DNA of 64,000 nt, taken from positions 87,192,085 to 87,256,084 of the forward strand of contig CM051458.1 in assembly GCA_028274465.1 (NCBI GenBank), read 5' to 3'. Below the pieces are notes generated by a model. That model did no database searches and was not told the origin of the DNA. It saw nothing but the letters and a program-made list of their open reading frames with translations. Shown in pieces: positions 45,336 to 60,875 of the stretch. The position numbers and the translations under genes were made by a program. Source of the DNA: Plantago ovata. Lineage: Eukaryota > Streptophyta > Magnoliopsida > Lamiales > Plantaginaceae. Within the stretch, counting starts at the first letter, position 1. Every line of letters begins with the position of its first letter.

Positions 45336-48300
45336 ATGTACCGGAAATCCAGCTTCTTCCTCTTCTCCCGTTCACTTTCCCTAGCTTCTGTAATAGTAGG
45401 TCGCGACACTAACAGAGCGTCGTCAATCTATCTCAATTTACTCCGCCAGCATTCGTCTTCTCCGCAAGGTCAGTATCCAAAAATCCTTTGTATAACTCGT
45501 GCCTAATTGCTCAGTTTACTCTCCCTTAATTGTGGAACTTAGTTGATTTGACTCTTTGATTAAGCTTTACTACGATTGATGATTTATTTCTCATTTCTGT
45601 TTGTTTCCCCTTCAACTTTGCTTCTCATTGCTAGTGATTTACATTTCCACGCACGTACAGGACGCTACTAGTATATATTGAGCTCACTGATTTGCATATC
45701 GCCTAGTTTTTCAGCATCATTTCAACATAATAAAGGGATTTTTACTCAGTTTTAGTGTTAGTTTAATTCTCCCATAAGCACAGACTAATAATGATAGATG
45801 TGAAATTAATCCAATTATATTAAATTCATCTTACAAAATCGGTTCAGTTATTCCTAGAGTAGAGCTAGTGTTTAATCTGCTACAAATAAACCGATAGTGG
45901 TTTTTTTATCTACCAGCTGCTGAAATTTATGATATTTGTTATATTCCTGGAGTACTTTTTGTCTTGGGTTAATTTCATGGTTTCTCTGGTGCAGGTTTAT
46001 CTGGAATGATTTCAGAAACGAGTCGTGATGGTGGAAAATCGATCACCCGTGTTCTTTTCTGTGGACCACATTTCCCTGCTTCTCATATCTATACAAGAGA
46101 GTATTTGCAAAGCTATTCATTTTTAAAGGTGCTTCATATTGTTGGGTCTTTGTTTCGGTTTTTCATCGTTGACTATGCATATATATAGTCTCTTTGTATC
46201 GGTTTTCAAATGTGTCCCCGTCTCTCTCTCTTTGATGCGAATGTTTTGCTTCTTGTGTTTCTTGTTAATAGTCTGTTGAAATTCATCAAACTTCTTTTGC
46301 AGGTTGATGATGTCCCCTTTAATGAGATCCCTGATGTTATTGGGGATTATGATATCTGTGTCGTGAAAAGCTTTCGGTTAAATTCTGATCTCATCTCTCG
46401 AGCAAAGCAAATGAAGCTTATCATGCAATATGGTGTTGGCCTGGAAGGTACATAATGAGCATGACTGCTATAAATGAGCAGGACTGTGACAGCTTTCAAG
46501 ATTTATATAATTTACTAAAATGAACCATGTTGTTGATTTTTTCTTACATGAAGGTATTGACATCCCTGCTGCTACAAAACATGGAATTAAAGTTGCTAAG
46601 ATCCCTAGTGATGGTACTGGAAATGCAACTTCATGTGCTGAAATGGCCATTTATCTGATGTTAGGTCTTCTCCGTAAGCATGTTCGTGCAATCTGATCTC
46701 ATTAATGCATTATGCATATCAAATATCCAAGTTTGTAAACTTGTTTTCAGATAACATGCATATTTCCCATGTACTAGTGAATCATAGCACTTTAGTGTTC
46801 TGATTTTCGGTGTATGATCCTTTACGTTGGCGCTCAACAAGTTTGATAAATGGCCGCAGAGGAGATTATGAGCAATAAAAGTTCCATAACTTTGATTATT
46901 TTTGTCTCGTCTTCTTTTATTCATTACTATCTTTTTCCCCCCTTTTCTGTTTACCTTGTTTCTTTGGTTCAACAAATATGGAATACATATTTTGTCCTAA
47001 GAAACTCTATGTTTTTCAAATATGAATTGCTGAAATGTGTTTGTGGTGTTTGTTTCATTTGAGTGCTTATCTCTGTCTCTCATCTACTGCTGCAGCATGA
47101 GATGCAAATCGCGGTGAGAAACATGAAACTCGGAGATCCCATAGGTGACACATTGATGGGAAAAACAGTAAGTTCAACTATTCCTTGCACAACTTATCTA
47201 TTGTTATTATATTCATATCATAGCATTGATGTAAAACTAGATGACATGTAAAAGTAACTTGTATTGATGTACATGTGCTGCTTCTTATAATTATGGCCTG
47301 AAAGATTAGTTTCATCCATAAACACTCCACTCCAATGGTGGATGTGTATTTTTCAATTTCTTTTTTAACCTTTACACTTCTATTTACCTAGTACTCGCTC
47401 TTGCAAACCTGAATCATCTATGTGCTGATTGCATGTTTAAAAGATATTGTTTGGTTTAACAAGTTAGATTATAGGTCATCTTGATTTAATGATTTGTACA
47501 GGTATTCATTTTGGGATATGGAAATATTGGGATCCACTTAGCGAAGCGTTTGAAGCCATTTGGTGTGCAAATACTTGCTACTAAAAGGAGCTGGCCTTCA
47601 CCTGTTAAAAGCTCAAACCAATCTGATGGTATGTTGATGTACAATGAATCAAGGATAACCATCCAACCCCAAAATAAAGAGGCTGAACAAAGTTGTTGAT
47701 TAATGTAATAACATATAATTGGATGCCTTCAGTGTCATACATGCATGATAACTTGGTGGACGAGAAGGGCAATCAAGAAGATATTGTCAAGTTTGCAAGT
47801 CGTGCTGACATAGTCGTCTGTTGCTTGTGTATGAACAGTGAAACGGTAATGGTTTTCTCCCTTGCTTTGCATGTCATTTGCTGTCAATTTTTTCTTTTTG
47901 TTTCCTTAAAAATTTAAATCAAGTGTTTCTATATATTTAATGGTATGGTGTCTACTTTCAGGCTGGCATTGTGAACCATGGTTTCATATCTTCCATGAAA
48001 AAGGTTTGATTCTGCCACTTTATTTTGCTTTCATGTGTTGTTTGAATCCATGGAAATTATTGAATAAGAATGCCTTTTTGTTTTTATGATCTATTAGTAG
48101 GAATAGGATAGGTGTTTTTATGCTCAGAAGCCTCCGATATAAGCTGTACCATTACTACATGTACCCCTCTTTGACATGATTACAGACTCTGCCCTTGTCA
48201 CTACGACATGTGTATATATATTCCCTATTAGGGTGCTTAGATTTCTACTCCACCTGCAGTCTGTGCTGCTTCTCTAATGGCCAGATTTCTGTTTAACTGA

Positions 48301-48691
48301 CTTACCACTTATACCTGTCCAGGGGGCTCTACTAGTCAATATTGCACGAGGTGGGCTTTTGGACTACAATGCAGTGCTTGCTCACTTAAAATCAGGTCAT
48401 TTGGGAGGCTTAGGGATTGATGTTGCCTGGACTGAGCCATTCGATCCGGAAGATGCCATTTTGAAGTTCCCAAATGTCATTATCACCCCTCATGTTGGCG
48501 GAGTTACTGAATGTTCCTACAGATTCATGGCCAAGGTCGAGCATTCAAACGATAAACACAAATGCGTTTGTACGGTGCAATATTATCTGTGTGAATGTAA
48601 TGGTGACGTTTGGATTTTGCAGGTTGTTGGAGAAGTTGCACTACAACTTCATGCTGGGGAATCACTGTCAGGGATCGAAATCGTCAATTGA
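45336..48691 (+). CDS. D-isomer-specific 2-hydroxyacid dehydrogenase
   Basis: Ten exons close in frame: 45336-45468, 45995-46128, 46303-46447, 46554-46681, 47096-47167, 47502-47628, 47733-47845, 47962-48003, 48323-48535 and 48623-48691, giving 391 residues. Exon one (MYRKSSFFLFSRSLSLASVI...) is basic and Ser-rich, a likely organelle presequence; a second ATG at 46006 (MISETSRDGGK) would give a cytosolic form. The NAD-binding motif is VFILGYGNIGIHLAKRL, and the catalytic elements NIARGGLLDYNA (Arg), the Glu in DVAWTEPFDP and the His in IITPHVGG are all present. The family reduces 2-keto acids such as hydroxypyruvate or oxidises phosphoglycerate; substrate is undecided. The gene resembles Arabidopsis At1g72190 as I remember it. 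The donor of exon four (CAT|GTTCGT) is weak, and a better GTAAGC lies 8 bases upstream but would cause a stop. Confidence 0.9.
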
Positions 48692-49780
48692 TCAAGCTCA
48701 AGACTGTATTCAAGCTAAGAACCTTCATTTATGTGAGAGCATGTCTGGAGCCCATATCATTTTATTTTCAGAGAACAACATAAAGATTTTAATGTGATTG
48801 TCAGTACTTCCTAGTTCCTACCCATTTCAATTTTTAGACAACATAAAGATTGCAACTAGTATTGTATAAAAGTTGTTAGTTTTGAGTGTACAAAATAAAT
48901 TACATAGTTATATAACAACGCCTTAAAATTTCAGAGAGTTCAAATGGATTGAAAACAATACTAATACTAGCGAAGTATGCCCTTTTTTTTTTTTTTATTG
49001 AATTCATCCATAGTAACTCCAGATTGAAGCATATCCTATGATGGTGATGGAAGACCTAGTGGGAAGTTTCCAAGGTTAGCAAGAGCAAACTCAGGAAGAA
49101 TGGTGTTGAGTGAATTTGGGAGGCGTATTTCTTGTAATTGGGAATATAGTATAGCGCTGAACTTACGCAGTTGAAGCTTACACTGAGGAACTCCTCGATG
49201 GAGAACCACTTACTGGAATCGAAGTCGTCAATTGATCTGCTCAAGACTTCTTGTAACTCTGTGTTAAAGTTCTGTGATGATGCAGAGACAAGTGTAATGT
49301 TACAATTCATTTAAATTGAGAAATGTACTGGTTCATTCATTCATGGTGAATGGTTAAAAGTGAATAAAAACAAACAAGACCATGTTTTCTCCAGCCAGAA
49401 GCCATCCAGGAAAACACTTCACATGGCAGATAATGTGTCCCATTCAAATGGTTTGTTGTTATCTTTTTGTTTATCTGCTGAAAAAGGCACCATAAGATCC
49501 AACTACAAATCAAAATGTGCCCTTCACTTTCATCCTGATGAGTTTTCACCTGTCAAACAAAATAGAAACAATTATTATGTCTGTTGATTGTACTGCCATC
49601 ATGTACTTCAGTGAGAATAACTTGATCTTGGGAGCTAGCTAGAGCCTATTCGCCTACCTAAGTGTTGAGAGTCAGGCTGAAAGATAACACACTAGAATTT
49701 CGATCCCTCGTCTTTCAATATAATCGATGTACATGGCTTGATCTGCATCGCAGTTTACAAGCAAGTTCAGTGTCTGTCAA
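48692..49780. other. Interval with a decayed copy of the dehydrogenase last exon
   Basis: The dehydrogenase 3' UTR is at the left. A 14-T run at 48983-48996 follows. The exon copy at 49170-49235 is listed separately. The minus strand at 49036-49160 also reads open (QLQEIRLPNSLNTILPEFAL, ending TAG), without recognised family. The region near 49662-49780 is likely leader for the next gene. Confidence 0.5.
49170..49235 (+). pseudogene. Diverged copy of the dehydrogenase's last exon
   Basis: It reads VEAYTEELLDGEPLTGIEVVN and a TGA. The true exon ten (48623-48691) ends ALQLHAGESLSGIEIVN and TGA. Differences are mostly synonymous or conservative, and about 15 bases after the stop are also shared (GATC, one indel region, GCTCAAGACT). 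It is three bases shorter. An acceptor-like ACGCAG precedes it. No other dehydrogenase exons lie around it, so it is a partial tandem duplication. Confidence 0.75.
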
Positions 49781-50389
49781 ATGTCTTTCCCTCCAAATCT
49801 TGGCATCACCAGTGCTTTTCTTATTGACACCAGATCCCCTGTTCTCTTTCATGAACTTTCTTTCGACTCTATTCTACCGTCACTTGAGCGCGTCCATTCA
49901 CAGTTCTCCAGATCCAAGACAAATGCATATTCCAGAATGGGGAAATCTAGCTCTACCAGATCCAAATCTCTGGATTTTTCAGATCTTTCTGCTGCGAATC
50001 GTGATCCATCCATCCCGCCAAGCAACTACTACTTCAAGCAGAAATCTCATAGAAGATATGCTACATTCGATTCGATCCCAGAGCACGATAGCAGGGATGA
50101 AAATGAGGAGAGATTTGGCCTAATTCTTAGCACAGAGAATCTGATTGATTCTGAACCTTACTACAAGAAAATGACTGACAAACAGAGTTTACTCTGTCAT
50201 ACTGCTGCCAAGAAATCTGTCTTCACCAGAAGATCAGCCTCTATGTCCACAGGGTGTTCACAAATCCAGCACGGAATCTACTCCACAACTGAGATAGATC
50301 AACAAGCAGCCAAGTCATCTTCCAAGAAGCTGGGCATAAAGAAAAAAGGCAAGTTCATTAAGGCATGCAAGCGTCTACTTGGTTTGTAA
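49781..50389 (+). CDS. Unknown basic serine-rich protein
   Basis: One open frame of 202 codons from ATG 49781; a shorter start at MGKSSSTRSKSLDFSDL (about residue 53, 49937) is possible and gives a more coherent protein. The sequence is Ser, Lys and Arg-rich with no signal peptide or membrane span. It contains NYYFKQKSHRRYATFDSIPE and ends with a very basic block, KKLGIKKKGKFIKACKRLLG, which could bind nucleic acid or calmodulin (basic amphipathic helix). I do not recognise the family with certainty, though plant genomes hold small proteins with a similar KGKFIKACKRLLGL end. The length without stops and its codon pattern favour a real gene. Function unknown. Confidence 0.65.
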   Translation: MSFPPNLGITSAFLIDTRSPVLFHELSFDSILPSLERVHSQFSRSKTNAYSRMGKSSSTRSKSLDFSDLSAANRDPSIPPSNYYFKQKSHRRYATFDSIPEHDSRDENEERFGLILSTENLIDSEPYYKKMTDKQSLLCHTAAKKSVFTRRSASMSTGCSQIQHGIYSTTEIDQQAAKSSSKKLGIKKKGKFIKACKRLLGL

Positions 50390-50651
50390 GACTTTCAATT
50401 CATCAAGTGTGTGTGTGTATCATATTTATGTAGCAGCAAGAACAAGATTGTGGAATTTGCTAAGAAATCTGATTTAAATTTCGACATCAATGGAATTTGA
50501 TATTATATGTACATTGGATCCAAGATCACCTGCAACAGTTGCAAACTCAAACTAAACTGTCTAAGATGATAAAATCAACCATAAACAGGCTAGAAATCTC
50601 AAATCAGAAAACCAAAATCGAAAGATGTTGAATCTTTTCTACTTTAAGTCC

Positions 50652-54035
<3,384 letters not shown>

Positions 54036-56320
54036 GATTGTATGGTTGTCGAGTGAGCTTTGGTGTTTGTGTTGGGAAATTGAGAAGTTTGGAAGAGAAT
54101 TTGGTACTGGAAGGAATAGGGCGGGAGAAAGTGAGGAAGAAGGAAAATGATTTATGGAGAAGATGGAGAAGGTCTAGAATGATCTGGGAGATGAGTGAAG
54201 GGGGTACAATGGTCTTTTTGGTTAGATCTGTGTTTTGTTGTTTGTGAAAATTTTTGGGAAGCGGAGAAGAGATGTTTGTCATTTTTAAGGAAGCTCCAGC
54301 AGCTTCTAGCTTTCAGTGATGATGGATGGGTCGTCGATATGGTGCTCTAATTTACGTTGTGGTCCTCAAGTTTTATTTTTCTTCTCAATAGCTTATGGAG
54401 TAGTTTTTTGGTTGGTGATTTGCCATGTTATGTCTTGGACTGTTAAGTCATGTCAATATCCTGTTAAAGCATATTCGAGTACAGAAAGAACTGGTTATGT
54501 GTGTGCAACCAACCTAATTGAGACATTGTTTGAGTTGTCATTACATATAATATAAAATGCATTAATCAAACTGGAAAAAAATTTCAAATTTGCAAAGAGA
54601 TACTAACTGCTACAGTTTTTGGCAGGATTTCCTAGTTGGTGATGTTAAAGATGGTTGTTGCTTCCATATGTTGCAAATGTATCTTTGCGTTATGCATCCC
54701 TAAATAATATTAAAATATGTCTGATCTGTTGTAAGCGTCTTACTGTTCATAGGAATTCGGACGACATTGGTCCGAGCCTAGTATAGGTCTCTCGTCTGAA
54801 CCTCCCCACATGAAGGAAGGGTTATGTTGGAATATACGAGAAATGGAAAAATATGAGAACCACTCTCGAACCACCTAGGTCCGACCCTCTAACTCCCTTT
54901 CGTCCTCCTCCCCATGTTTGATCAATAGATGATAAACCCACATTCCTACATAATCCTACATAAGCTCTACGTCTTGGAAATCTACAAGGGAGAGGGTAGA
55001 TGCTAGATGATGCCTCAAATTATAATCCATTATCCTACATAGACAGACGGACCTCGGGATGATCACGAGGTTCAGTCCTCCCATGAGATACAGTTCAAAA
55101 AGCATAATAGGCCTAGAAACTCATCACAAGGCCAATGGTGAGTCCAAACGAAGGGCCAAGGACACAAGCTCAGACGAGAGTCAAGGACGAAGGTCCTGAA
55201 ATCTCTAGAATGTTCATGAAGAGACGTGAAAAGTCCCAAATACCCTTGAAGAGCCCATAATTGGACGTGGACCAGGCCCATTAAATGTGGAGTGGGTCTA
55301 ATAGCCCTATGTCGCACGGTCAAAAGCGTACATATGTCAGATCCAAAATAAGTAGCCTATAGTGCAAAGTTATAATATAAGGGTTCAAATCTCTAAACCA
55401 TTACACAATCACTACAACTCCTACACATATACAACGACATTGATCAACCTCCTTCAAATAAAATCTTCACTGAGTTGTTGGTTATAATGAACTAATTAAA
55501 TACCCCCTCCCCCACCCCCCACTTTGAGATAGACATGTAGTAGGACGAAGGTTAACTGTACCTAGGACAAAGTCATTGCATCAGGGGAGAGAGGGTCTAT
55601 TGCACCAAGAACAAAAACCTATACCTTTGCTTATTTGGACTGTAATTGTTCTAGGATGATGACTTAGTGTGAGTTAAGAAGAATTAGTTACCCCATCTTT
55701 AAAGCATCAACAATAGATTATCAAAATCACCCTTGTCACTCAGGTTAGAGAAAGTGAATCTCCACCTTATTTAAAACTTTAACGTAAGGCTCACCCGTCA
55801 TGACTTACTAATTTAAGAGAACAAACACGTTTGGGCCCTAGTCGATAATCGATATTTAGGGCAAGATCTACATGGGCCTAACTATACTCATATATTGGCC
55901 CAGCCCAGAAAAGAACGGTGCCCGTAAATCTGTAATTATTCTTCATCACTTCTTGAGTGACCACGTGTCAGGCATATACATTGCCGAATAAGACTAACCA
56001 TCTTCTGGCTCTAAGTATCTGATTGGGGTCCCATAATCCTGAGAGGAAAGACTACAGCCACCACCATTTGTAATCTTATCCTCCAATATCATCGAGTAGT
56101 GTCCGTCTTTTATGTGGAGCTAACAACTTCTAAAGGACACATTTTGCACGTAACATTTCAATATTTAATTTTCTGACTGTTTAACTCAACCAACTCATGA
56201 TCATCAGATGATTTTAATGGTTAAAAACACTTGAATCTTGAAGTTGAGGCCCCTCTCTTGGTGTAAAGAGAGTGAGTTCTTTACAGTGATGTTTCTTGAA
56301 CAAGTTGAACAGTAATATTG
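54036..56320. other. Gene-free interval, partly LTR-like
   Basis: The first 250 bases are the Hsp70 promoter and leader. From about 54690 to 55500 the base composition changes (GC-richer, runs such as GGCCAAGGACAC, CAAGGACGAAGGTCC). A TATA-like TATAATATAAGG (about 55370) followed by AACCATTACACAATCACTA resembles the R region of LTR elements. No gag or pol is present. I saw no paired LTR or target duplication, so this is only a possible remnant. Confidence 0.4.
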
Positions 56321-57588
56321 ATGGCTCACTTGCATTCTTGCCATCTCTATGCTATCAGAGACTATACTTTCAGTTCCACAAAAAACATTAGAAAAATCCC
56401 ATCTCTGTACAATGTTAGTAGCTTCGGCAGACAAACTACAAGATTGAAGGAAAGTAGAGGCCTTGTACATTGTTGCAGCTCTACATCATCTACTGAGCAG
56501 CAAGTGAGCTTGGATGCTGGAGATTTCGACTTGAAGGAAGAGTACGAAGACAAGAAGCTTCAAACCGGTTATTTGGTTAGTGAGGATGGGAATTGGAGTG
56601 TGAGGAGGATGGCTGAGACAGAAGATGAAATGAGGGGAGTGGCCTATGTTCAAGCCGAAGCGTTCCATGAGCCAGTGTTCCTGTTTAATGACATGTTCTT
56701 CGACTTCTTTAAGGTAATTTAGTCTATTCTTGCAACTTCTTTCCTTTCCTTTAAGGCTTTTGCAGTCTCTCATTAAATTTCTACAGAATGCAAAGCATAA
56801 GTACAATCAAACATCCAGTATTTCAGTTGATTTCTGTGACACATTCAGTAATGGAAATAATATCTGCACCATAAAAGTGCTCGATTACTACGATGGTTTC
56901 TGAATCCATTTGTTAGTTTCATTTCATTATACATCATGTGGGTATTCATGCAGGCTGAAGTGCTTTCAGGACTTATTTACAGACTAAAGAACTCACCTCC
57001 AGATAGGTACTGCTGATCATTGCTTTACCTGACCACTTTCTGGATGTTTAGGACGATAAAGAATGGTCTCTAATTAAAATCATATATACATACCTGTACA
57101 TATCAGGTATGCTTGTCTAGTTGCAGAGCCAAAGATCGATCCGCATGAATCAGAGAAAGAGCTCGTTGGAGTAGTTGACGTAACCGTATTGAGGGACTAT
57201 TCTGTTCTTTATCATCTCCCAGGGGCGCGAGAGTATCTTTACATATCCGGCATTGCTGTTTTGAACAAATACAGGTTCAGTTTATAGCAAAGATAATCAC
57301 TGTTTTCTGTATTATTACTACAGAATGATAAATTGAGAAAGCTATTTCAATATGAATGACAGGAGACAGAAGGTAGCTACCGCATTGCTGAAAGCTTGTG
57401 ATGTTCTTTCTGGAATTTGGGGTTTCGAGTATCTTGCCCTCAGAGCTTACGAAGATGATTATGGCGCAAGGAAACTGTATTCGAATGCTGGTTACAGAGT
57501 AGTTTCAGGTGATCCTCCTTGGATGACTTCCTGGATTGGGCGTAGGAGACGCATTGTGATGATTAAACGATCTCCTAACCTGCCATGA
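56321..57588 (+). CDS. GNAT-family N-acetyltransferase, plastid type
   Basis: Four exons, 56321-56713, 56954-57006, 57107-57274 and 57363-57588, join in frame to 279 residues. The ATG at 56321 is the first in frame (the codon before is TTG). The first 60 residues are rich in Ser, Thr, Arg and poor in acids, as in a chloroplast transit peptide. The GNAT fold follows: WSVRRMAETEDEMRGVAYVQ, the beta-4 strand ELVGVVDVTVL, then YISGIAVLNKYRRQKVATAL, which is motif A that binds the acetyl-CoA pyrophosphate (the usual second Gly is Ala). Motif B is LRAYEDDYGARKLYSNAGY. Plastid GNATs acetylate protein N-termini or lysines. It resembles Arabidopsis At1g72030 as I remember it. Substrate is not shown by sequence. 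Confidence 0.88.
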
Positions 57589-58089
57589 TGTATGTATTCC
57601 ATAAATGAAGCAAAAGCTGTAAATTACATGATTCAGAACAATTTTTAGTAACTTAGCACCAGGGGTTTCAACAGAAAAGCAGAAGTTATATCTTCTCCTG
57701 AAATAAATTAACTGAACAACAAACAAATTCAACTAATAACATAATGAAATAACTACTATGTATGTTCTCAAATGATCTGTACAAAGAAGAAATGAATTCT
57801 TACTAGATCTTATTTAATATACAGTTACACACCAATATAGTACTAATGATATTCATTTGCTAGGATATACTAATTCACATGTACATTTCAGATAAAACTG
57901 AAGTTTTATCTTCTCTGCAGAGTCTCTACACGGTAAATTATCTACGGCATGGATGGGCCGAATGGTGTATATATTCATACACAAGCAATCACTATTAATA
58001 TGTAATGGCATTTTCCATGAAGTTTCTCAAATTAAGATAATGTGAAGCTTTAAGTATACCAAACTATCTTCTACAGCCAAGGTGGTTGA
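57589..58089. other. Short convergent intergenic region
   Basis: Contains the 3' flanks of the GNAT gene (plus) and the RMR-like gene (minus). Nothing else seen. Confidence 0.5.
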
Positions 58090-60601
58090 TTATGAGAAAG
58101 ATGGCAGTACTGGTTCAGCAGTACAGGAAATAGACTGTGCTTGCGACTGCAAGGACGACTGTGAAGTTGATTGACCAATTTGCATGGTTGGCAATGGTGC
58201 TGTTGAAAATCTAATTGAGGATAAAACTGAAGATATATAAGTGGAAGCAAGGCTGGTTGACAGTAAGGGAGTAGACTCTGAAGCTGGTGGTTCACCAGCA
58301 GTGTATGCTGTTGGGTTGCGCTTGCAAACAGGACAGAATGGTCTCCACGATGTTAGCCAGACATCGACACAAGTAGCATGAAATTCTGGGAAAATGAACA
58401 TGGAGTTAGTCCAGTACAGAGTATATATACTATTGTCATCAACAGCCCAACACCAAAAATTAGTGATTCTAAATGATGGATATAACTCTTCAGTAGCTTA
58501 AACTAAGTTAAAGATATTCATTATAACGAATCTTGTTCAGACAGGCAGAATAATGTTAAGAAACTTCTGTTACAATCTCACCCCTCCCCCCACCAAAATC
58601 CACATACGAGCTAAAAAACATAATCCATATATTCGAGAATGAAAATTTACTTACTGTGATAGCATGGCAGAATTCTTAGCTTATCACCAGCAGTATAGTC
58701 TTCAAGACAGATGGCACATGCTACTGAAGTACCATCACCCTCCACATCGGCTGTAAATGTTTGGCCAGGCATTGCTTTTACCAAATAACTCATCCCGTGG
58801 AACTCTGGTACATGTGGAGCTCGAGGGCTTTCATCTCTAATCCAAGGCCTTCTGACAAAGAAACAGGCAGCTAATACAATGTATAGGGCAACCAATGAAA
58901 CCAAAGTGATTACAACCACAGACAATGGTAAATTCTGAATGCTTTGGAGTATCCATAGCTCCATATCAGCAGCAACACCAGCAAATTTGCACCAGTAGCC
59001 TTGCAAACCAAACGGCACGTAGCTTTATAGCAGCAAAATTTGCAGACACTGTGTGTACAAAATGTGAAAATTGATACCGTTTAGTTCACTTTGTAAATGC
59101 TTTCTCAAAATATTTAAGTTACAATTGAACAAGAAAACAGTGGCAGTGCCAATACTTGTAGCATTAACACCCTGATTTGAAAAAACTTCTACACGTAGTT
59201 GCATATGGAAGAAATCAGAGATATTTGTAGGCCGTTAATACGTTTGCTTCTATTATCCAGATATTACAGTATGGTCACATGGGTATCAATAAAGGTCAGA
59301 TATCATTAAAAGGTAATCACATATCTTTCGTTGGATACACTATAGGGGGCACCTTTAGAGCATAACGAACAATTAGACGTTAATTCATTCTACAAACTAA
59401 AGTGACTTCGATAAGACAAATTTCTTTCTTCCATGCTGATTTAAAAGAATGTGTCATTCAGGCCATCAGCCTTATTCATGCTACAGGCGGAGTCCCAAAA
59501 AGGCAAAAACATATTACCAGATTAGAAAGAGTCACATTCCTCTTTCTATTAATTATATCATGATTCCATTCTTTCTTAACAAAAAATAAATACATGAAGC
59601 AAGAAGTTTCCAAACAAATGTTATATGTGCAGTATAAGCAATCCAGCAATATTGAGGAAGGGTTGAAGCAAACATTTTCCAATCTCACAGCACCCATTTT
59701 GTGGTTATGACATATGAATGATGGGAAAAAGCATTTGAAGTACACAGTATACAAACTATCTGAAATCAACACCAGTTAAAGGAAACACGCAAATATAATC
59801 AGGCTTGATCACTCCAAACCATAATCAAGTGACAGAAGCCAAATTCATATATACGTGATCGAGTAGACATTAAATAACAAAGAATCAAATCCAGGAAATT
59901 GTATGCATAAGTCTGAGAAGAGCATAAATTAAACACCTACTTGCGAGAAGATCATCATTTCCATTTCCGTATACAATATTTGCTAGAATTTCGCTCTTCT
60001 GAATTATATCCTCACAGCTTCACCCTCCCCTGGCTATCGATCTGAACGGAGGCGTATAGTCCTCAAATATTGTAGCAATTTTACTAGTTAATGGTAAGCT
60101 TCTTGGTTCTGCAAAGTACAATGCCAACCAATCCTTGGATATCTGATCTTCTGCAGCTGAAATCAGACGATAATTGAATTCCATAAGAATAAATAACCTG
60201 CCAGAGAAATTAAAATATTCCAGCACATAACACATGCTATTCAAATAGTATAATAAGTAACTAATATAACACACTATATATGAACGTGGACAGGGATGAT
60301 GTTGAAATTGCTTAAGCTAAATAACGTAAGTAAAACCAAAAGATAATGTAAACAAACCAAGTCAAAGAATTAGCTCAAATCTCACATGCTATGAAAAGAT
60401 AGAACCAGCAGCAGCAGAATGATTCACAGCGAGACTTTAAACAAATCCATGCCCAAATTTAGTATAAAGATATCATGTTGCCCAATATTTTCCACAAAAC
60501 AAAATGGAACAATGACGTATAAACAGGTGAAGAAATGGAAATTTAGACTCACCAAGAATTGCTGCTTTGTCACCAAAAGATAAAGTCAGGTTGTTGCCCA
60601 T
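58090..60601 (-). pseudogene. PA-TM-RING (RMR-type) gene with a broken lumenal domain
   Basis: The C-terminal half is intact: from ATG 58964, exons 58964-58655 and 58385-58090 give 201 residues. They hold a membrane span (about 10-32, PLSVVVITLVSLVALYIVLA), REFHG-like PEFHGMSYLVKAMP, a RING-H2 finger ([30 protein letters not shown]) and a Ser-rich tail. The upstream lumenal PA domain is damaged. Exon 60601-60553 (MGNNLTLSFGDKAAI) splices in frame to 60156, reads LALYFAEPRSLPLTSKIA and IARGG, then hits TGA (60022-60020) where the family has Cys. The frame continues as SCEDIIQKSEILANIVYG. A further exon near 59050-58965 (AAIKLRAVW, KATG, KFAG) needs two frame changes. No signal peptide is found. 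Relatives sort vacuolar cargo. Either a pseudogene or a gene making only the TM-RING part. Confidence 0.75.
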
Positions 60602-60875
60602 CAATTCAGTAATTCACAACTACTAGTACTAATCTGCAAAAGCATCGATTACCCAGAAGGAGAAGCAAAGAATTTCTTTCCAAAAATTTCCAAAAGCCCA
60701 TTTTTCTTTCTTCTACACAAAAACTTTACCCAATTTTCATTTTCATTGTTACATGTATCACAAATTGTTTTACTCATTACTAAAAATGTAAAAATAGAAA
60801 TTACCTCACATATAAAAAATATTATTTTATATATTACTAGTATATTGACATGCGGATTCCCACGTGATAAAATAC

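Noticed and set aside
49056-49310. 84-codon minus-strand frame across the duplicated exon
   Set aside because: The plus strand shows clear homology to the dehydrogenase exon including its stop; the antisense frame has no recognised relatives. Kept only as a question in the findings.
54690-55500. Complete LTR retrotransposon
   Set aside because: Only a weak promoter-like signal; no paired LTR, primer-binding site, gag or pol was found.
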